A DNA stretch of 64,000 nt from Petrimonas sp. IBARAKI (GCA_002356435.2 AP018040.2:1674001-1738000); one strand, 5' to 3'. Positions 45,410 through 55,401 are shown, counted from the first letter of the stretch. The notes: generated by a model from the sequence alone, not told the origin. Translations and numbers: made by a program.

Positions 45410-45441
45410 CAAATGTACGGGTTTTACGGTTTCTTTACAAA
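45410..45441 (-). promoter_or_regulatory. Promoter of the sensor-trkH-trkH operon, TTTG-n20-TACATTTG
   Basis: On the minus strand exact TTTG (45441-45438) and exact TACATTTG (45417-45410) are 20 bp apart, the best promoter match in the window. The leader is about 35 bases. Confidence 0.7.
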
Positions 45442-45468
45442 TATGAATTTATTTTTTACAATAAAATA

Positions 45469-45497
45469 AAAATGGAGTGCCAGATGCACTCCATTTT
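45469..45497 (-). terminator. Intrinsic terminator of the OmpA/TPR lipoprotein gene
   Basis: Minus strand AAAATGGAGTGC, loop ATCTG, GCACTCCATTTT with further T and A residues: perfect 12-bp arms (45486-45497 and 45469-45480). It separates this gene from the sensor-trkH promoter. Confidence 0.9.
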
Positions 45498-45519
45498 GTC
45501 GTTATATTTCAGTTGAACG

Positions 45520-47211
45520 TTATTTTAAAAGGGTCATGAAATCCTGATTGGTTCTGTACTTTGCAAATTCGAGGTCGTTTAATGCTCTGGCCGCCATTGT
45601 TTTGTCCATGGTTATAGCGGAGCGCAGGTTTGTCATAACATCGTTGAAATTGTTCGTCCTTGACCCAATGACAGCCATCAGGTAGTAGGTCAATGCATCA
45701 GGATTTTTAATAGCTTTCAGCGTGATGTCAGCAGCGTTGTAGTTTTTTGTAAGGATTTGGGCCAGTGCGGCGTTGTTCGATTTTGTATCTCCAAAAGCAT
45801 CAACAGCTTGATTATAATCGCCTTCCATAAGGTAAAGTAATCCCATAGCTGCCTCCAGGTTGTTTGCCCCTGATGACCTGCCCAGTAATTCTTTTGCCGA
45901 TTGTGTATTTCCGTCCATCATAGCGAATAGAGCTTTGTTTACATTCACTTCGGCTGCGTTAGGTGAAACCAGGGCTGCACGGTCTAACGCCTGTTTGGCG
46001 TTATTGTACTCGCCGCGCTGGTAATAAGCGGTAGCCATGTTATTCCATCCTCGGTAGTCTTGCGGAAAATTTACGGTAACGTATTGATAAATTTTTTCTT
46101 TATCGGCATCGTTATCGGTGAGCGTGGAAGCGTAAAGCAATTCTTCCACCGACAGTTTTTTAGGATTGGCACGCCAGAATTCCATGATCTCTTCATCCGA
46201 TTTTCCGATAATCTCGATGTTTGCCGTGATGCGTGAACGACGTAACTGCGGTAAGATGGTTGATGCCAGATCACTGTAAACAAACGAGATGTTTTTGATT
46301 TCACGCTCGCGTGTTTCAGGATCGGGATACATGGATAAGACTCTTAATACGAGCTCTTTATCTTGTAGATCCGATGCTTCCAGCAATTGGCGGAACCCTT
46401 CCCAGTCTTGTGCCGTGTAGCGGGCGTTTACATCGGTATCAATCTTTCTTCTTTTCAGCTCACCTTCCAGGTATTGTGTCGTATTTCTCTCACGTTGAGC
46501 TGCCAGTCTTTCGTTCAACGTAAGACCCCCGTCGGGCGATGCGTAAGCGGAAATCTCAATGTCTACGTTCTGGCGTGGATCGTTGAATGCGTCTTGAACC
46601 CGTTGTTGCCATGAACGCATATCTTGCGTGTTTGTTTCGGATGAACGGATATTTGCCTGTTGGATAACGAAATGAATGTTAGCGTCCTGTGTCTGCTTTA
46701 TGATGCGTTGAAAGCCATCATCGGCAACAGATGGAGCAGTTGTCTGAGCACTTGCCAGCGCCGAAGTGGCAACGATACCGTCGGCTACTTTTACCTCGGG
46801 AAGTTTTACGGATTTATTTTTGATTTTGGCATCAAAACGCATAAAAAGTTCCGAAGTCAGCATGTCGGTTTGATAGGGAAAGCTGAAACTCATGTTGAAG
46901 TTTCCGCCACGGTTATACGGAATTTCAATGGCGTTTCCAGAAACGTTTTCTCCCTGGTAAGTCTGAGCAGATCCGTAGGATTCTTTGGTTCCGGCATATT
47001 TCAATACCGGAGTAATTTTTACGGTTGCGTTTTTGTTGAACCATTTTTCGGGGAAAGTTCCGTTAACGGTTACAGGCACACTGTTGCCAACAGTTTCCAA
47101 GGGAGATGGGGTTGCATTGAAGTTTGATTGTGAAAGAGGCTTTAAATTGCTGCACGATGCAGCAGCAAAAACAAGCCCAGCGAGCAGAGCATAAAAAGAA
47201 ATTTTTCTCAT
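45520..47211 (-). CDS. Lipoprotein with OmpA-like domain and tetratricopeptide repeats
   Basis: The 563-aa protein starts at MRKISFYALL, with lipobox AASC at residues 18-21. A beta-rich front (about 25-170) is followed by an OmpA-like peptidoglycan-binding region (about 215-330: VDIEISAYASPDGGLTLNERLAAQR and LEGELKRRKID). Tetratricopeptide repeats follow (about 375-560: WNNMATAYYQRGEYNNAKQALDRA and LLYLMEGDYNQAVDAF). It probably spans from outer membrane to cell wall and acts as an assembly platform. In-frame starts upstream of 47211 are unlikely as they lack a signal. Confidence 0.85.
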   Translation of the reverse strand: MRKISFYALLAGLVFAAASCSNLKPLSQSNFNATPSPLETVGNSVPVTVNGTFPEKWFNKNATVKITPVLKYAGTKESYGSAQTYQGENVSGNAIEIPYNRGGNFNMSFSFPYQTDMLTSELFMRFDAKIKNKSVKLPEVKVADGIVATSALASAQTTAPSVADDGFQRIIKQTQDANIHFVIQQANIRSSETNTQDMRSWQQRVQDAFNDPRQNVDIEISAYASPDGGLTLNERLAAQRERNTTQYLEGELKRRKIDTDVNARYTAQDWEGFRQLLEASDLQDKELVLRVLSMYPDPETREREIKNISFVYSDLASTILPQLRRSRITANIEIIGKSDEEIMEFWRANPKKLSVEELLYASTLTDNDADKEKIYQYVTVNFPQDYRGWNNMATAYYQRGEYNNAKQALDRAALVSPNAAEVNVNKALFAMMDGNTQSAKELLGRSSGANNLEAAMGLLYLMEGDYNQAVDAFGDTKSNNAALAQILTKNYNAADITLKAIKNPDALTYYLMAVIGSRTNNFNDVMTNLRSAITMDKTMAARALNDLEFAKYRTNQDFMTLLK

Positions 47212-47323
47212 TTTCCGATTGATTTTTATTTTTTGTTTATTGAATTTTCCAAAAGAGATAATCGCATTATCCATCATTATACTCACTTACTCTCTATCCT
47301 GGATAATTTGAAACAATATACAA

Positions 47324-47352
47324 CAAAATTACCTTTTTTCTGTGATATCAAA
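47324..47352 (-). promoter_or_regulatory. Promoter of the lipoprotein gene, TTTG-n17-TAATTTTG
   Basis: Minus strand exact TTTG (47352-47349) and TAATTTTG (47331-47324) lie 17 bp apart, slightly closer than usual. The predicted leader is about 105 bases. Confidence 0.4.
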
Positions 47353-47417
47353 AAATAAACCGACCACATTTAGGTATTTTTTAGAAATATCCATCGACTT
47401 GAAAATTGCCGGGTTGA

Positions 47418-48551
47418 TTATACATCAAACCCGAGTTGTTTTAAGATAGGAACAACCCTTGAGTCTGCATTTTTTACTTTGTAAGCTCCGTATTCCCTAC
47501 GCAGCGGATAGTTGGATCGAAACCAGTAGAATTTATCGGGGTCTGCTTTCAGATTCATTGTTTCCATCATGGGGTTATAGGTTTGCCAGACTGCATAAGC
47601 CAATTGATAATCCAGTTCAACCTCCCTTAAGTCAATAACCGGATTATTCGGCTGAGGAAGCTGCATTAATTTTATAGGATAGACATCTAGTTCAAAAAAC
47701 TCGTTCAGGTTTTCAAGCGACATTTTGGTTGCTGTCCATTTGCCGTCAGCCGAATATCCGGCGATATGTGGTGTGGCGATGTCGGCCATCTGTAATAGTT
47801 CCCGGTCGATATCGGGTTCGTTTTCCCAGCAATCGATTACAGTTCCAGTAATTTTTTCTGTTTTCAACGCTTTTTTCATGGCTGGGTTATCCACCACACT
47901 TCCGCGGCATGAATTGATGATAAACGGCTTTTTATCCAGTGTGTCAAAGAAGTATTCGTCCACCAGATGATAGGTTTTGTGTTTTCCGGACTTTGTCAAT
48001 GGTGTATGCAGGGTGATGATATCTGCTTCTTTTTTTACCGTTTCCAGATCCACAAAAACAGATTTTTCCATTCCTCCGGATTTTTGTCCGACTTCCCTCT
48101 CTTCCCGCGGTGGGTCATTTAGTAATACACGCATTCCCAGTTTTCGGCAAGCCGTCTCCACTTTACTACCCACATTGCCCACACCAATAATTCCTATCGA
48201 TTTTTCTTTTAAACTGAATCCGTATTTATCAGCCAAATACAAGAGCGAAGCTGTTACGTATTGTTCCACTGAGGTAGCGTTACAACCCGGTGCTGTGCGC
48301 CAGGCAATACCTGCTGCATCACAATATCGGGTGTCGATATGGTCAAAGCCGATCGTAGCGGAGCAAATCAGTTTTACACCACTTCCCTCAAGAATATCTT
48401 TTCCGAAATGAGTAACCGTACGTACGATCAATGCGTCTTTATCGCTAATAGCTTCTTTTGTAAATTGATTTCCAGGCAAGTATTTCACCTCGCCAAACTG
48501 TTCGACAACGCCTCTTAAATAAGGGATGTGTGCGTCTGCAAGAATTTTCAT
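47418..48551 (-). CDS. pdxB: Erythronate-4-phosphate dehydrogenase PdxB
   Basis: The 377-aa D-hydroxyacid dehydrogenase oxidises 4-phosphoerythronate in the vitamin B6 (pyridoxal phosphate) pathway. Marks are the Rossmann loop GIIGVGNVGSKV (about 119-130), the catalytic Arg in INSCRGSVVDN, the Glu in NEPDID and the His in TPHIAGYSADG, plus the PdxB-specific C-terminal tail. It follows the SGNH gene by 71 bases with a hairpin between. Confidence 0.95.
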   Translation of the reverse strand: MKILADAHIPYLRGVVEQFGEVKYLPGNQFTKEAISDKDALIVRTVTHFGKDILEGSGVKLICSATIGFDHIDTRYCDAAGIAWRTAPGCNATSVEQYVTASLLYLADKYGFSLKEKSIGIIGVGNVGSKVETACRKLGMRVLLNDPPREEREVGQKSGGMEKSVFVDLETVKKEADIITLHTPLTKSGKHKTYHLVDEYFFDTLDKKPFIINSCRGSVVDNPAMKKALKTEKITGTVIDCWENEPDIDRELLQMADIATPHIAGYSADGKWTATKMSLENLNEFFELDVYPIKLMQLPQPNNPVIDLREVELDYQLAYAVWQTYNPMMETMNLKADPDKFYWFRSNYPLRREYGAYKVKNADSRVVPILKQLGFDV

Positions 48552-48572
48552 ATTTATGTAAACAAAGAATTA

Positions 48573-48603
48573 AAATCCCAAGTTCGGGATTTCAACTTGA
48601 AAT
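48573..48603 (-). terminator. Overlapping hairpin and palindrome between SGNH gene and pdxB
   Basis: AAATCCC/GGGATTT (48573-48579 and 48586-48592) form a stem with a 6-base loop, followed on the minus strand by a loose T run. The adjoining 7-1-7 palindrome ATTTCAA-C-TTGAAAT (48589-48603) shares bases with it. It may be a terminator of the SGNH gene or a pdxB operator. Confidence 0.35.
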
Positions 48604-48622
48604 TCGTAGGTTATAAGTTAAA

Positions 48623-49339
48623 TCAGTATTTTCTTTTCGGATTATCTTTCCACATCAGCAAAGCCCGGGCAATAGCTGTCTCAACAATGGGAGCCATGAG
48701 GGCATATCCTTCTGGGTTGGGATGTACACCATCGCCTGATAAGCTTTCAGGCAGTCCGTTTCGCTCATCGGCCATAGCTGAAAAGAAGTCGCAATAAACC
48801 ACACCGTGTGTTTCTGCATATTTTTTTATCCTGCGGTTTAGTTCCACAATTTTCTCGGCAGGTTCACGGCCGGGTCTCCACTTGTACTCAAATGCAGGAA
48901 GAACCGAGCAAAGCACTACTTGAATTCCGTTGGATTGTGCGATCTCAGTCATAGAATGGATGTTGTCTTCGATCATCTCCAGTGTTGAAGGTCCGGTATT
49001 TCCGGCGATATCGTTTGTTCCCGCAAGAATAACCACTACTTTCGGATAAAGGTTTATCACATCCTGGCGGAAGCGGACAAGCATTTGAGGTGTGGTTTGT
49101 CCGCCTATACCCCGGTTAATATAGGGTCTGTTTTCAAAAAAATTCGGTACTTTCTCTATCCATCCCTGTGTGATGGAGTTACCCATAAAAACCACACGGT
49201 CGTCGCACGTTCTTGGCATACCTATTTTCGCATTGTCTTCTTTGAAACGGGTTAAGTTTGCCCAATCCTGTGCATTAGCAGAAGATATGAAAATCAAAGT
49301 AATAATGGTTGTAAAAAATAATTTTGTTGTCGTTTCCAT
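48623..49339 (-). CDS. Secreted SGNH/GDSL hydrolase
   Basis: The 238-aa protein has a signal peptide (KLFFTTIITLIFISSANA) and an SGNH hydrolase fold. Block I VFMGNSITQGW holds the serine, block II has NRGIGGQTTPQM, block III VILAGTNDIAG and block V GDGVHPNPEGY holds the Asp and His. It cleaves an ester, for example an acetyl group on glycan or lipid; the substrate is not predictable. ATG 49339 is chosen for the signal peptide. Confidence 0.9.
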   Translation of the reverse strand: METTTKLFFTTIITLIFISSANAQDWANLTRFKEDNAKIGMPRTCDDRVVFMGNSITQGWIEKVPNFFENRPYINRGIGGQTTPQMLVRFRQDVINLYPKVVVILAGTNDIAGNTGPSTLEMIEDNIHSMTEIAQSNGIQVVLCSVLPAFEYKWRPGREPAEKIVELNRRIKKYAETHGVVYCDFFSAMADERNGLPESLSGDGVHPNPEGYALMAPIVETAIARALLMWKDNPKRKY

Positions 49340-49509
49340 TTGTCTAATTATGTTGTGTTTGTCGTTAAAGTTGCTGCTTTGTTTGAGAAAAGCTTTCACA
49401 CAAAGAAAATGGGGAGAATATTTACCCCGGAATCAGTAACGGGCAGAGGCCTCCGCTTTATTTTAGAAGTGTGTTCATCTGACAGTTGGTTTCCAAATGA
49501 CGGGTCTTG

Positions 49510-49830
49510 TCACTCTACCTTCACTGCTGTTCCCGATGCTGAAACCATCAGCATGCTGCCGTTGTTGCCAATTGTCTCGTAGTCGATGTCGACTGCCAGG
49601 ATGGCATTTGCACCCATTCTCCGAGCTTGTTCACTCATTTCCTGTAACGCAATGTCTTTCGCTTCACGCAATACTTTCTCGTAGCCTCCGGAACGTCCTC
49701 CAATTACATCCGTAATGGAAGCAAAAAAATCCCTTACAATATTGGCACCGATAATGGTTTCTCCGCTAACGATCCCATAATATGCAACAATGCGCTTTCC
49801 TTCAATGGTGTTTGTTGTTGTAATCAACAT
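49510..49830 (-). CDS. YbjQ-family (DUF74) heavy-metal-binding-like protein
   Basis: The 106-aa protein fits the YbjQ family, which forms pentameric rings: [52 protein letters not shown] and [20 protein letters not shown]. It is cytosolic; the role of the family is not settled. Bases 49340-49509 between it and the SGNH gene hold no further gene. Confidence 0.9.
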   Translation of the reverse strand: MLITTTNTIEGKRIVAYYGIVSGETIIGANIVRDFFASITDVIGGRSGGYEKVLREAKDIALQEMSEQARRMGANAILAVDIDYETIGNNGSMLMVSASGTAVKVE

Positions 49831-49951
49831 AGGGCAATGATTGGGTTTGATTCAGTTGTTATTTTTTTCGAAAGATAATAAATTTTTATTCTTTTGGTAA
49901 GAAATTCCCTACAAAAACAATACTTTTTTAATTCTTTCAATCTTTATCACG

Positions 49952-49959
49952 TATCTTTG
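49952..49959 (+). promoter_or_regulatory. -7 element (TATCTTTG) of nfo-nhaD
   Basis: An exact TAnnTTTG octamer, with TTTA 21 bp upstream, lies 41 bases before the nfo ATG. Confidence 0.45.
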
Positions 49960-50000
49960 TTGTTGAACAGGCTTTAATGTAAATATAAAAATCAGAAAAG

Positions 50001-50849
50001 ATGAAATTTGTAGGAGCACACATCAGCGCATCGGGTGGAGTGGAAAACGCACCAGTTAACGCGCATTTGATAGGGGCAAAGGCTTTTGCTTTTTTTACCA
50101 AGAATCAGCGTCAATGGTTCGCCGCACCCTATACACAGCAGAATATTGATTTGTTTAAATTACGGTGTGAAGAATACGGTTTCTCTCCGGATCATATTCT
50201 TCCGCACGACAGTTACCTGATTAACCTGGGGCATCCTGAAGAAGAGGGCTTGAAGAAATCGCGTTCCGCTTTTTTCGATGAAATGAAGCGTTGCGAGCAG
50301 TTGGGGTTGAACCGGTTGAATTTTCATCCCGGTAGCCATTTGAATCAGTTGTCCATTGATGATTGCCTGGATAGGATTGCCGAATCCATTAACCTGTCGC
50401 TAGAAAGGACGGACGGGGTTACAGCCGTCATAGAAAATACGGCGGGACAGGGAACAAATCTGGGACATACTTTCGAACAAATTGCCCATATTATTGATAA
50501 AGTGGAGGATAAGAACCGGGTAGGGGTATGTCTCGATACGGCTCATACTCTGGCATCGGGTTATGAAATAAGAACCCGTGAGGGGTTTGGAAATACCTTC
50601 CGCCAATTCGATGAAATTATTGGTTTTAGCTACCTGAAAGGGATGCACATAAACGATTCCAAAAAAGAACTGGCATCCCGTGTCGACCGTCACGACAGCC
50701 TGGGTAAAGGATTGATGAATATGGAGGTCTTTTCTCTAATCATGAACGATAATCGTTTCGATAATATCCCTTTGATCCTTGAAACCCCTGACGAAACGTT
50801 ATGGGCCGAAGAGATAGAACAACTTTACTCGCTTATTACTCATCACTAA
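50001..50849 (+). CDS. nfo: Deoxyribonuclease IV (AP endonuclease Nfo)
   Basis: The 282-aa TIM-barrel endonuclease cuts DNA at abasic sites. The three family signatures are present: [28 protein letters not shown] and [22 protein letters not shown], with zinc ligands (His, Glu, Asp) in each and in NFHPGSHL. NhaD follows after 12 bases, so the pair is likely co-transcribed. Confidence 0.97.
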   Translation: MKFVGAHISASGGVENAPVNAHLIGAKAFAFFTKNQRQWFAAPYTQQNIDLFKLRCEEYGFSPDHILPHDSYLINLGHPEEEGLKKSRSAFFDEMKRCEQLGLNRLNFHPGSHLNQLSIDDCLDRIAESINLSLERTDGVTAVIENTAGQGTNLGHTFEQIAHIIDKVEDKNRVGVCLDTAHTLASGYEIRTREGFGNTFRQFDEIIGFSYLKGMHINDSKKELASRVDRHDSLGKGLMNMEVFSLIMNDNRFDNIPLILETPDETLWAEEIEQLYSLITHH

Positions 50850-50861
50850 TAATTCAAACGT

Positions 50862-52268
50862 ATGTACTATGCAATGCCGGTTGTTTTTATCCTTGGAATC
50901 GTAGCCATTGCGCTCGAGGATAAAATTAAGGTAAATAAATCAGCAACGGCGCTGTTTGTGTGTATCACTCTTTGGCTGATGCTTGTGTTTGGCTCACAGG
51001 ACATCCTGGTAGAACGTCAGAATCCAGACTTTCTGCAATTTGTTAAGCAAACTGAACTGGAGAATTTTCCCGTTAAAGATCAGATTGTACGTTATTTAAC
51101 AGAGAAGGCTTTTGTACCTCATTTGGGTGATGTAGCGCAGACTTTGTTCTTTGTGATGTGTTCGTTACTTATCGTAAATATCGTGGACAAGCACGGAGGA
51201 TTTATGGCTATCTCGCGTTCACTACGTACCGAGAATAAGCGTAAATTGTTGTGGATGATAGGTTTGTCGTCTTTTTTCTTTTCTGCTTTGCTTGATAACC
51301 TGGCGGCTGCCATTGTGCTAATTGCCGTTCTTCGCAAGCTAGTTCCGGATCATACCGACCGCATGAAATACGCCAGCATTATTATCCTGGCAGCAAATGC
51401 GGGTGGCTCTTGGTCGCCCATCGGTGACGTTACAACACTTTTACTGTGGACGGGCGGAAACATCACGGCATGGCATCAGATATCGCATCTATTTTTGCCG
51501 GCATTGGTCAATTTATTGGTTCCGTTGATTATAGCTGATTTTTGGTTATTCAAGAAAGGGACAAAGTTACGCCAAATCAGTAATTTATCGGCCGATGACA
51601 TTTACATTGAACGTATTCCGAACAGATCAAGAATAATCATTTTTTGGATCGGGATTTCATCCCTTGCTTTTGTTCCAATTTTTCAGACTATAACTCATCT
51701 TCCTGCTTTCATGTGCGTGTTGATTGGATTGGTGTTTTTGTGGATATATACCGATTTAATGTATGGGCAGATAAACGATATTCGGGAATCGGACAAGTTG
51801 CGTATTCCAACGTTGTCGCGTTCGGTGGACTTGCCCACAATTTTCTTTTTCTTCGGCATACTGATGTCGGTGGCTGCTTTGAATGTTGGCGGACAACTTT
51901 CACTTTTTGCCGATATTCTTTCCACCAGTATAAAGGAACCCTACACCATTAGTATAATCAGTGGTGCCATATCGTCAGTTGTGGACAACGTGGCGTTGGT
52001 TGCAGCAACCATGGGGATGTACCCGATAGTGGAAGCGTCTGCAGCGATGACGCCGCACATGCAGTATTTTGTAACTGACGGTGGCTTCTGGACTTTACTG
52101 GCGTATTGTGCGGTAACCGGAGGCAGTATTTTTATCATCGGATCAGCTACTGGTGTAGCTGTAATGGGATTGGAAAAAATAAGCTTCGGCTATTTTTTTA
52201 AGCGATTTACACCGCTGGCAGTATTGGGATACATTGCCGGTATTCTGTTGTTTCTGGCGATGGCATAA
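50862..52268 (+). CDS. nhaD: NhaD-family sodium/proton antiporter
   Basis: This 468-aa ion transporter has about 12 helices. Family marks are SALLDNLAAAIVLIAVLRKLV, ANAGGSWSPIGDVTTLLLWTGG and IISGAISSVVDNVALVAATMGMYP, the two acidic D-N helices expected for the ion pathway. It exports Na+ or Li+ in exchange for H+ across the inner membrane. It converges on the GH20 gene with only 4 bases between stops. Confidence 0.93.
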   Translation: MYYAMPVVFILGIVAIALEDKIKVNKSATALFVCITLWLMLVFGSQDILVERQNPDFLQFVKQTELENFPVKDQIVRYLTEKAFVPHLGDVAQTLFFVMCSLLIVNIVDKHGGFMAISRSLRTENKRKLLWMIGLSSFFFSALLDNLAAAIVLIAVLRKLVPDHTDRMKYASIIILAANAGGSWSPIGDVTTLLLWTGGNITAWHQISHLFLPALVNLLVPLIIADFWLFKKGTKLRQISNLSADDIYIERIPNRSRIIIFWIGISSLAFVPIFQTITHLPAFMCVLIGLVFLWIYTDLMYGQINDIRESDKLRIPTLSRSVDLPTIFFFFGILMSVAALNVGGQLSLFADILSTSIKEPYTISIISGAISSVVDNVALVAATMGMYPIVEASAAMTPHMQYFVTDGGFWTLLAYCAVTGGSIFIIGSATGVAVMGLEKISFGYFFKRFTPLAVLGYIAGILLFLAMA

Positions 52269-52272
52269 CCGG

Positions 52273-54609
52273 TCAGTTCAACGATATTTCATCGATGAAT
52301 ACATAACCCTTGCTTCCTTTTCCCGGATGCCATGCCGGCATAACCGTTGGTTTAACCGTCAGCCTGAAATAACGGGCGGTTACAGGATCGAAAGACAATG
52401 TGTGGGTAGTAATGTCCGACCAATGTGTGGTATTTGCATCCAACAGTTTTTGACTGTTGACTACAGTAAATACTGAGTCGTTATCAGAGGATTCGAGAAC
52501 AATTTCCGATGCATCAAAGATCCAGTCGCCGGTTACCACGCAGTTACGAATTTGAGCGGTTGATATTTCTGTGGGTTCGAGCATATCGATTATGACCACT
52601 ATATTTTCACCCTTGAAACCCATCCATTTACCGGTTTTGTAATTCGTGCTGTTCCCGAAAAGGCCGTCGACTAGCATGCCTTCACCGGTATACCTGTAGT
52701 TCGGGTCTGGTGTAGTCAGTAGTGTTACGGGTTTGTAGCTGGCTTTGCTTGCATTAATTTTTTCCGAGAGAACTTTGCTTGTGTTCCCACCTTCGCGAAT
52801 AGCCATTGCTTTAATTTCAGTATTCTCCCTGATGGAGAATTTACCGTCGTATTTTGTCGACGAAACGGTGGGAACCGTACCGTCTAGCGTATAATATACC
52901 GGTGCATTGTCAATGGTTGATAATTCCACATCGAGCGAATTGGTTTCGAAATTGGGAATCATTTTTGCCTGTACGTCAAAAACGTGTGTTGCATAGTTGT
53001 AACCTAGCTTGCCGTACAGGTTGAGCAGTCCGGGTAGCCGGGTAAGGAATGCTTCGTAATTCTTCTTTTCGGGCTTTACCCATTGTACTTCGGATAGCGC
53101 GGCAATACGGGGCATTATCATGTATTCCACGTAATCCGGCGTTTCAATATATTCAGTCCACAAGTTAGCTTGCAGCCCCAGGATACGTGCTTTTTGTCCC
53201 TCTGTCAAAATATCAGGTGCCGGTTCAAAGCTGTACACTTTTTCGATAGGGACATATCCGCCGATTGCCAACGGCTCTTCATCAGTGTTCTGGGTCTGGT
53301 AATAGTCGAAATAGCAATAGGTGGTTGGCGTCATAATTACATCGTGCCCCATTTGAGCAGCCTGGATACCTCCTTCCATTCCGCGCCATGACATGACTGT
53401 CGCGTTTGGAGCCAGTTCCCCTTCCAAAATCTCATCCCAACCGATAATACTTTTCCCTTTATCGTTCAGGAATTTTTCGATGCGGGCAGTCACGTAGCTT
53501 TGCAGGTAATGTTCTGCCTTATGTCCTTCTTTGTCTTTGAGGTTTAATTCTTTTATACGAGTCTGGCAGTCGGGACACTCTTCCCAGCGGACCTTGGGAC
53601 ATTCATCGCCACCGATGTGGATGTATTCGGACGGGAAAAGTTCAATTACTTCCGAAAGCACACTTTCCAGGAAAGTGAAAGTTTCTTCTTTTCCCGGACA
53701 AAGAACATCGTCAAAAACTCCCCACGAATCCGCAACTTCGTACGGACCTCCTGTGCAACCCAGTTCGGGATATGCGGCAAGGGCTGCCAGCATATGTCCC
53801 GGAAGATCAATTTCGGGAATAACGGTGATGTACCGATCTTGGGCATATTTAACGATGTCTCTAATTTCTTCCTGTGTATAAAAACCGCCGTGAGGTTTTC
53901 CATCATACTCCCCTGTGTTTCTGCCCACAACAGTTTGTTTGCGCTGAGACCCGATTACCGTTAACTTCGGATAGGCTTTTATCTCGATTCTCCATCCTTG
54001 GTCATCGGTCAGGTGCCAGTGAAAGCGATTGATGTTGTGCAATGCCAGGATATCGATGTATTTTTTTACAAAATCTACCGATTGGAAATGGCGCGCCACA
54101 TCCAACATCATGCCGCGGTAGGAGAACCGAGGCTCGTCCTTGATTGTCACAGGTTGGAAAACAACGTGTTTTGTGCCTGCCAAAACAGACTTGCGCAACG
54201 TCTGTATCCCATAAAAAACAGCGGCTTCACTTGCGCCCGTTATAGTTATGCTGTTTTCACCGACTGCTATTTCATAGGCTTCTTTATTTGGATTTTGGAG
54301 GCCGATGCCCAAAATGATAGCGTTCTTGTCCGGTGCTGTTGAGGTAATATCCGGTTTTATACCTGTGGATATATTCAAAAATTCCGCTAAAAAATCTGCG
54401 TTACGCTGCATCTTTTCATTCCCCTCCGGAAATACTATTTTTACTGATGAGGACAAAACAAAAGGATTTCCTTCGGATGTCACGATTTCCGATGGCAACG
54501 GAATAACCTGGTAATTGGCAGATTCTATGCTTTTCTTTTCCTTCGGTGAACAAGAGAGCAATAGGGCGATTACTGCAATAAGCACAGAGAGAATCTTGAA
54601 TTTTTTCAT
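52273..54609 (-). CDS. GH20 beta-N-acetylhexosaminidase lipoprotein
   Basis: The 778-aa protein has an SPII signal (lipobox LLSC), a GH20b N-terminal domain, and a GH20 barrel with HWHLTDDQGWRIEI, the catalytic pair in HIGGDECPKVRW (Asp-Glu), and MSWRGMEGGIQAA. A short chitobiase C-terminal-like segment (VYYTLDGTVPTVSS) and a discoidin-like domain at the end follow. It cleaves terminal GlcNAc or GalNAc from glycans at the cell surface or in the periplasm. It starts 1 base after cutC. Confidence 0.94.
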   Translation of the reverse strand: MKKFKILSVLIAVIALLLSCSPKEKKSIESANYQVIPLPSEIVTSEGNPFVLSSSVKIVFPEGNEKMQRNADFLAEFLNISTGIKPDITSTAPDKNAIILGIGLQNPNKEAYEIAVGENSITITGASEAAVFYGIQTLRKSVLAGTKHVVFQPVTIKDEPRFSYRGMMLDVARHFQSVDFVKKYIDILALHNINRFHWHLTDDQGWRIEIKAYPKLTVIGSQRKQTVVGRNTGEYDGKPHGGFYTQEEIRDIVKYAQDRYITVIPEIDLPGHMLAALAAYPELGCTGGPYEVADSWGVFDDVLCPGKEETFTFLESVLSEVIELFPSEYIHIGGDECPKVRWEECPDCQTRIKELNLKDKEGHKAEHYLQSYVTARIEKFLNDKGKSIIGWDEILEGELAPNATVMSWRGMEGGIQAAQMGHDVIMTPTTYCYFDYYQTQNTDEEPLAIGGYVPIEKVYSFEPAPDILTEGQKARILGLQANLWTEYIETPDYVEYMIMPRIAALSEVQWVKPEKKNYEAFLTRLPGLLNLYGKLGYNYATHVFDVQAKMIPNFETNSLDVELSTIDNAPVYYTLDGTVPTVSSTKYDGKFSIRENTEIKAMAIREGGNTSKVLSEKINASKASYKPVTLLTTPDPNYRYTGEGMLVDGLFGNSTNYKTGKWMGFKGENIVVIIDMLEPTEISTAQIRNCVVTGDWIFDASEIVLESSDNDSVFTVVNSQKLLDANTTHWSDITTHTLSFDPVTARYFRLTVKPTVMPAWHPGKGSKGYVFIDEISLN

Positions 54610-54610
54610 T

Positions 54611-55360
54611 TCATTTTATATTTAAAACAGTCCATGTATTTTTTACTTTTTGGGCACTGGTAATCAATTGTTCAAATTCGTTGATTGTGATGTTTGTCCC
54701 CCCCATTGAAACGGCTGAGTTTCTGAACTTCATCTTGCTTTCCACCGCTTCCCGGGCAGAAAGATGAAACTCAACCGCACCCGTTTCCCGAGCGATCTTT
54801 GCAATATTATTTTCGTTAATTCCGCTTCCCGGCATAATGATGATGCGCTCTCCGGCTTGTTGAACCAGTTTTTTCAATAAATCTACCCCTTGTTCTGCCT
54901 TGGGTTGCTGACCCGACGTGAGAATTCTGCTGCAACCCAGCGAAATAATGTCTTCAAGGCTTATAAACGGATCCCGGCATTGATCGAATGCCCGATGAAA
55001 GGTCACATCCATTTTTTCTGCTGCTTCCACTAACTCCCTGCAGCGTTCCATATCTACATCACCTTCTTCCGTGAGACAGCCGATTACAATCCCGTCAACA
55101 CCCAGTTTGCGACACATTTCGATGTCTTTGAGCATAATTTTGTGCTCCAGCCCGGAATAAAGAAAGTCGCCGCCGCGTGGACGGATAATAACGTTCAGCT
55201 TAATGTGCAGCAGTTCCCTCGCTACCGCAATATCGCCGTATGACGGCGTGGTGCCGCCTTCTGGAATTGCCGCACAAAGTTCCACCCGGTAAGCACCACC
55301 TTTTTGTGCTTCGACACAACTCATGACAGAGTTGGCGCATATTTCGAGTTTATAATCCAT
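54611..55360 (-). CDS. cutC: CutC family protein
   Basis: The 249-aa TIM-barrel protein has the CutC marks LEICANSVMSCVEAQKGGAYRVELCA, VIIRPRGGDFLYS, FHRAFDQCRDP and IIIMPGSGINENNI. It is called a copper-homeostasis protein, but its direct role in copper is doubtful and a catalytic role is possible. It is followed directly by the GH20 gene. Confidence 0.94.
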   Translation of the reverse strand: MDYKLEICANSVMSCVEAQKGGAYRVELCAAIPEGGTTPSYGDIAVARELLHIKLNVIIRPRGGDFLYSGLEHKIMLKDIEMCRKLGVDGIVIGCLTEEGDVDMERCRELVEAAEKMDVTFHRAFDQCRDPFISLEDIISLGCSRILTSGQQPKAEQGVDLLKKLVQQAGERIIIMPGSGINENNIAKIARETGAVEFHLSAREAVESKMKFRNSAVSMGGTNITINEFEQLITSAQKVKNTWTVLNIK

Positions 55361-55393
55361 TTTCTTATTTGCGCTTTCTTATTTACGCTTTTG

Positions 55394-55401
55394 CAAAGAT
55401 A
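55394..55401 (-). promoter_or_regulatory. -7 element (TATCTTTG) of cutC-GH20
   Basis: An exact TAnnTTTG octamer on the minus strand, with TTTT 19 bp upstream, lies 33 bases before the cutC ATG. Confidence 0.45.
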
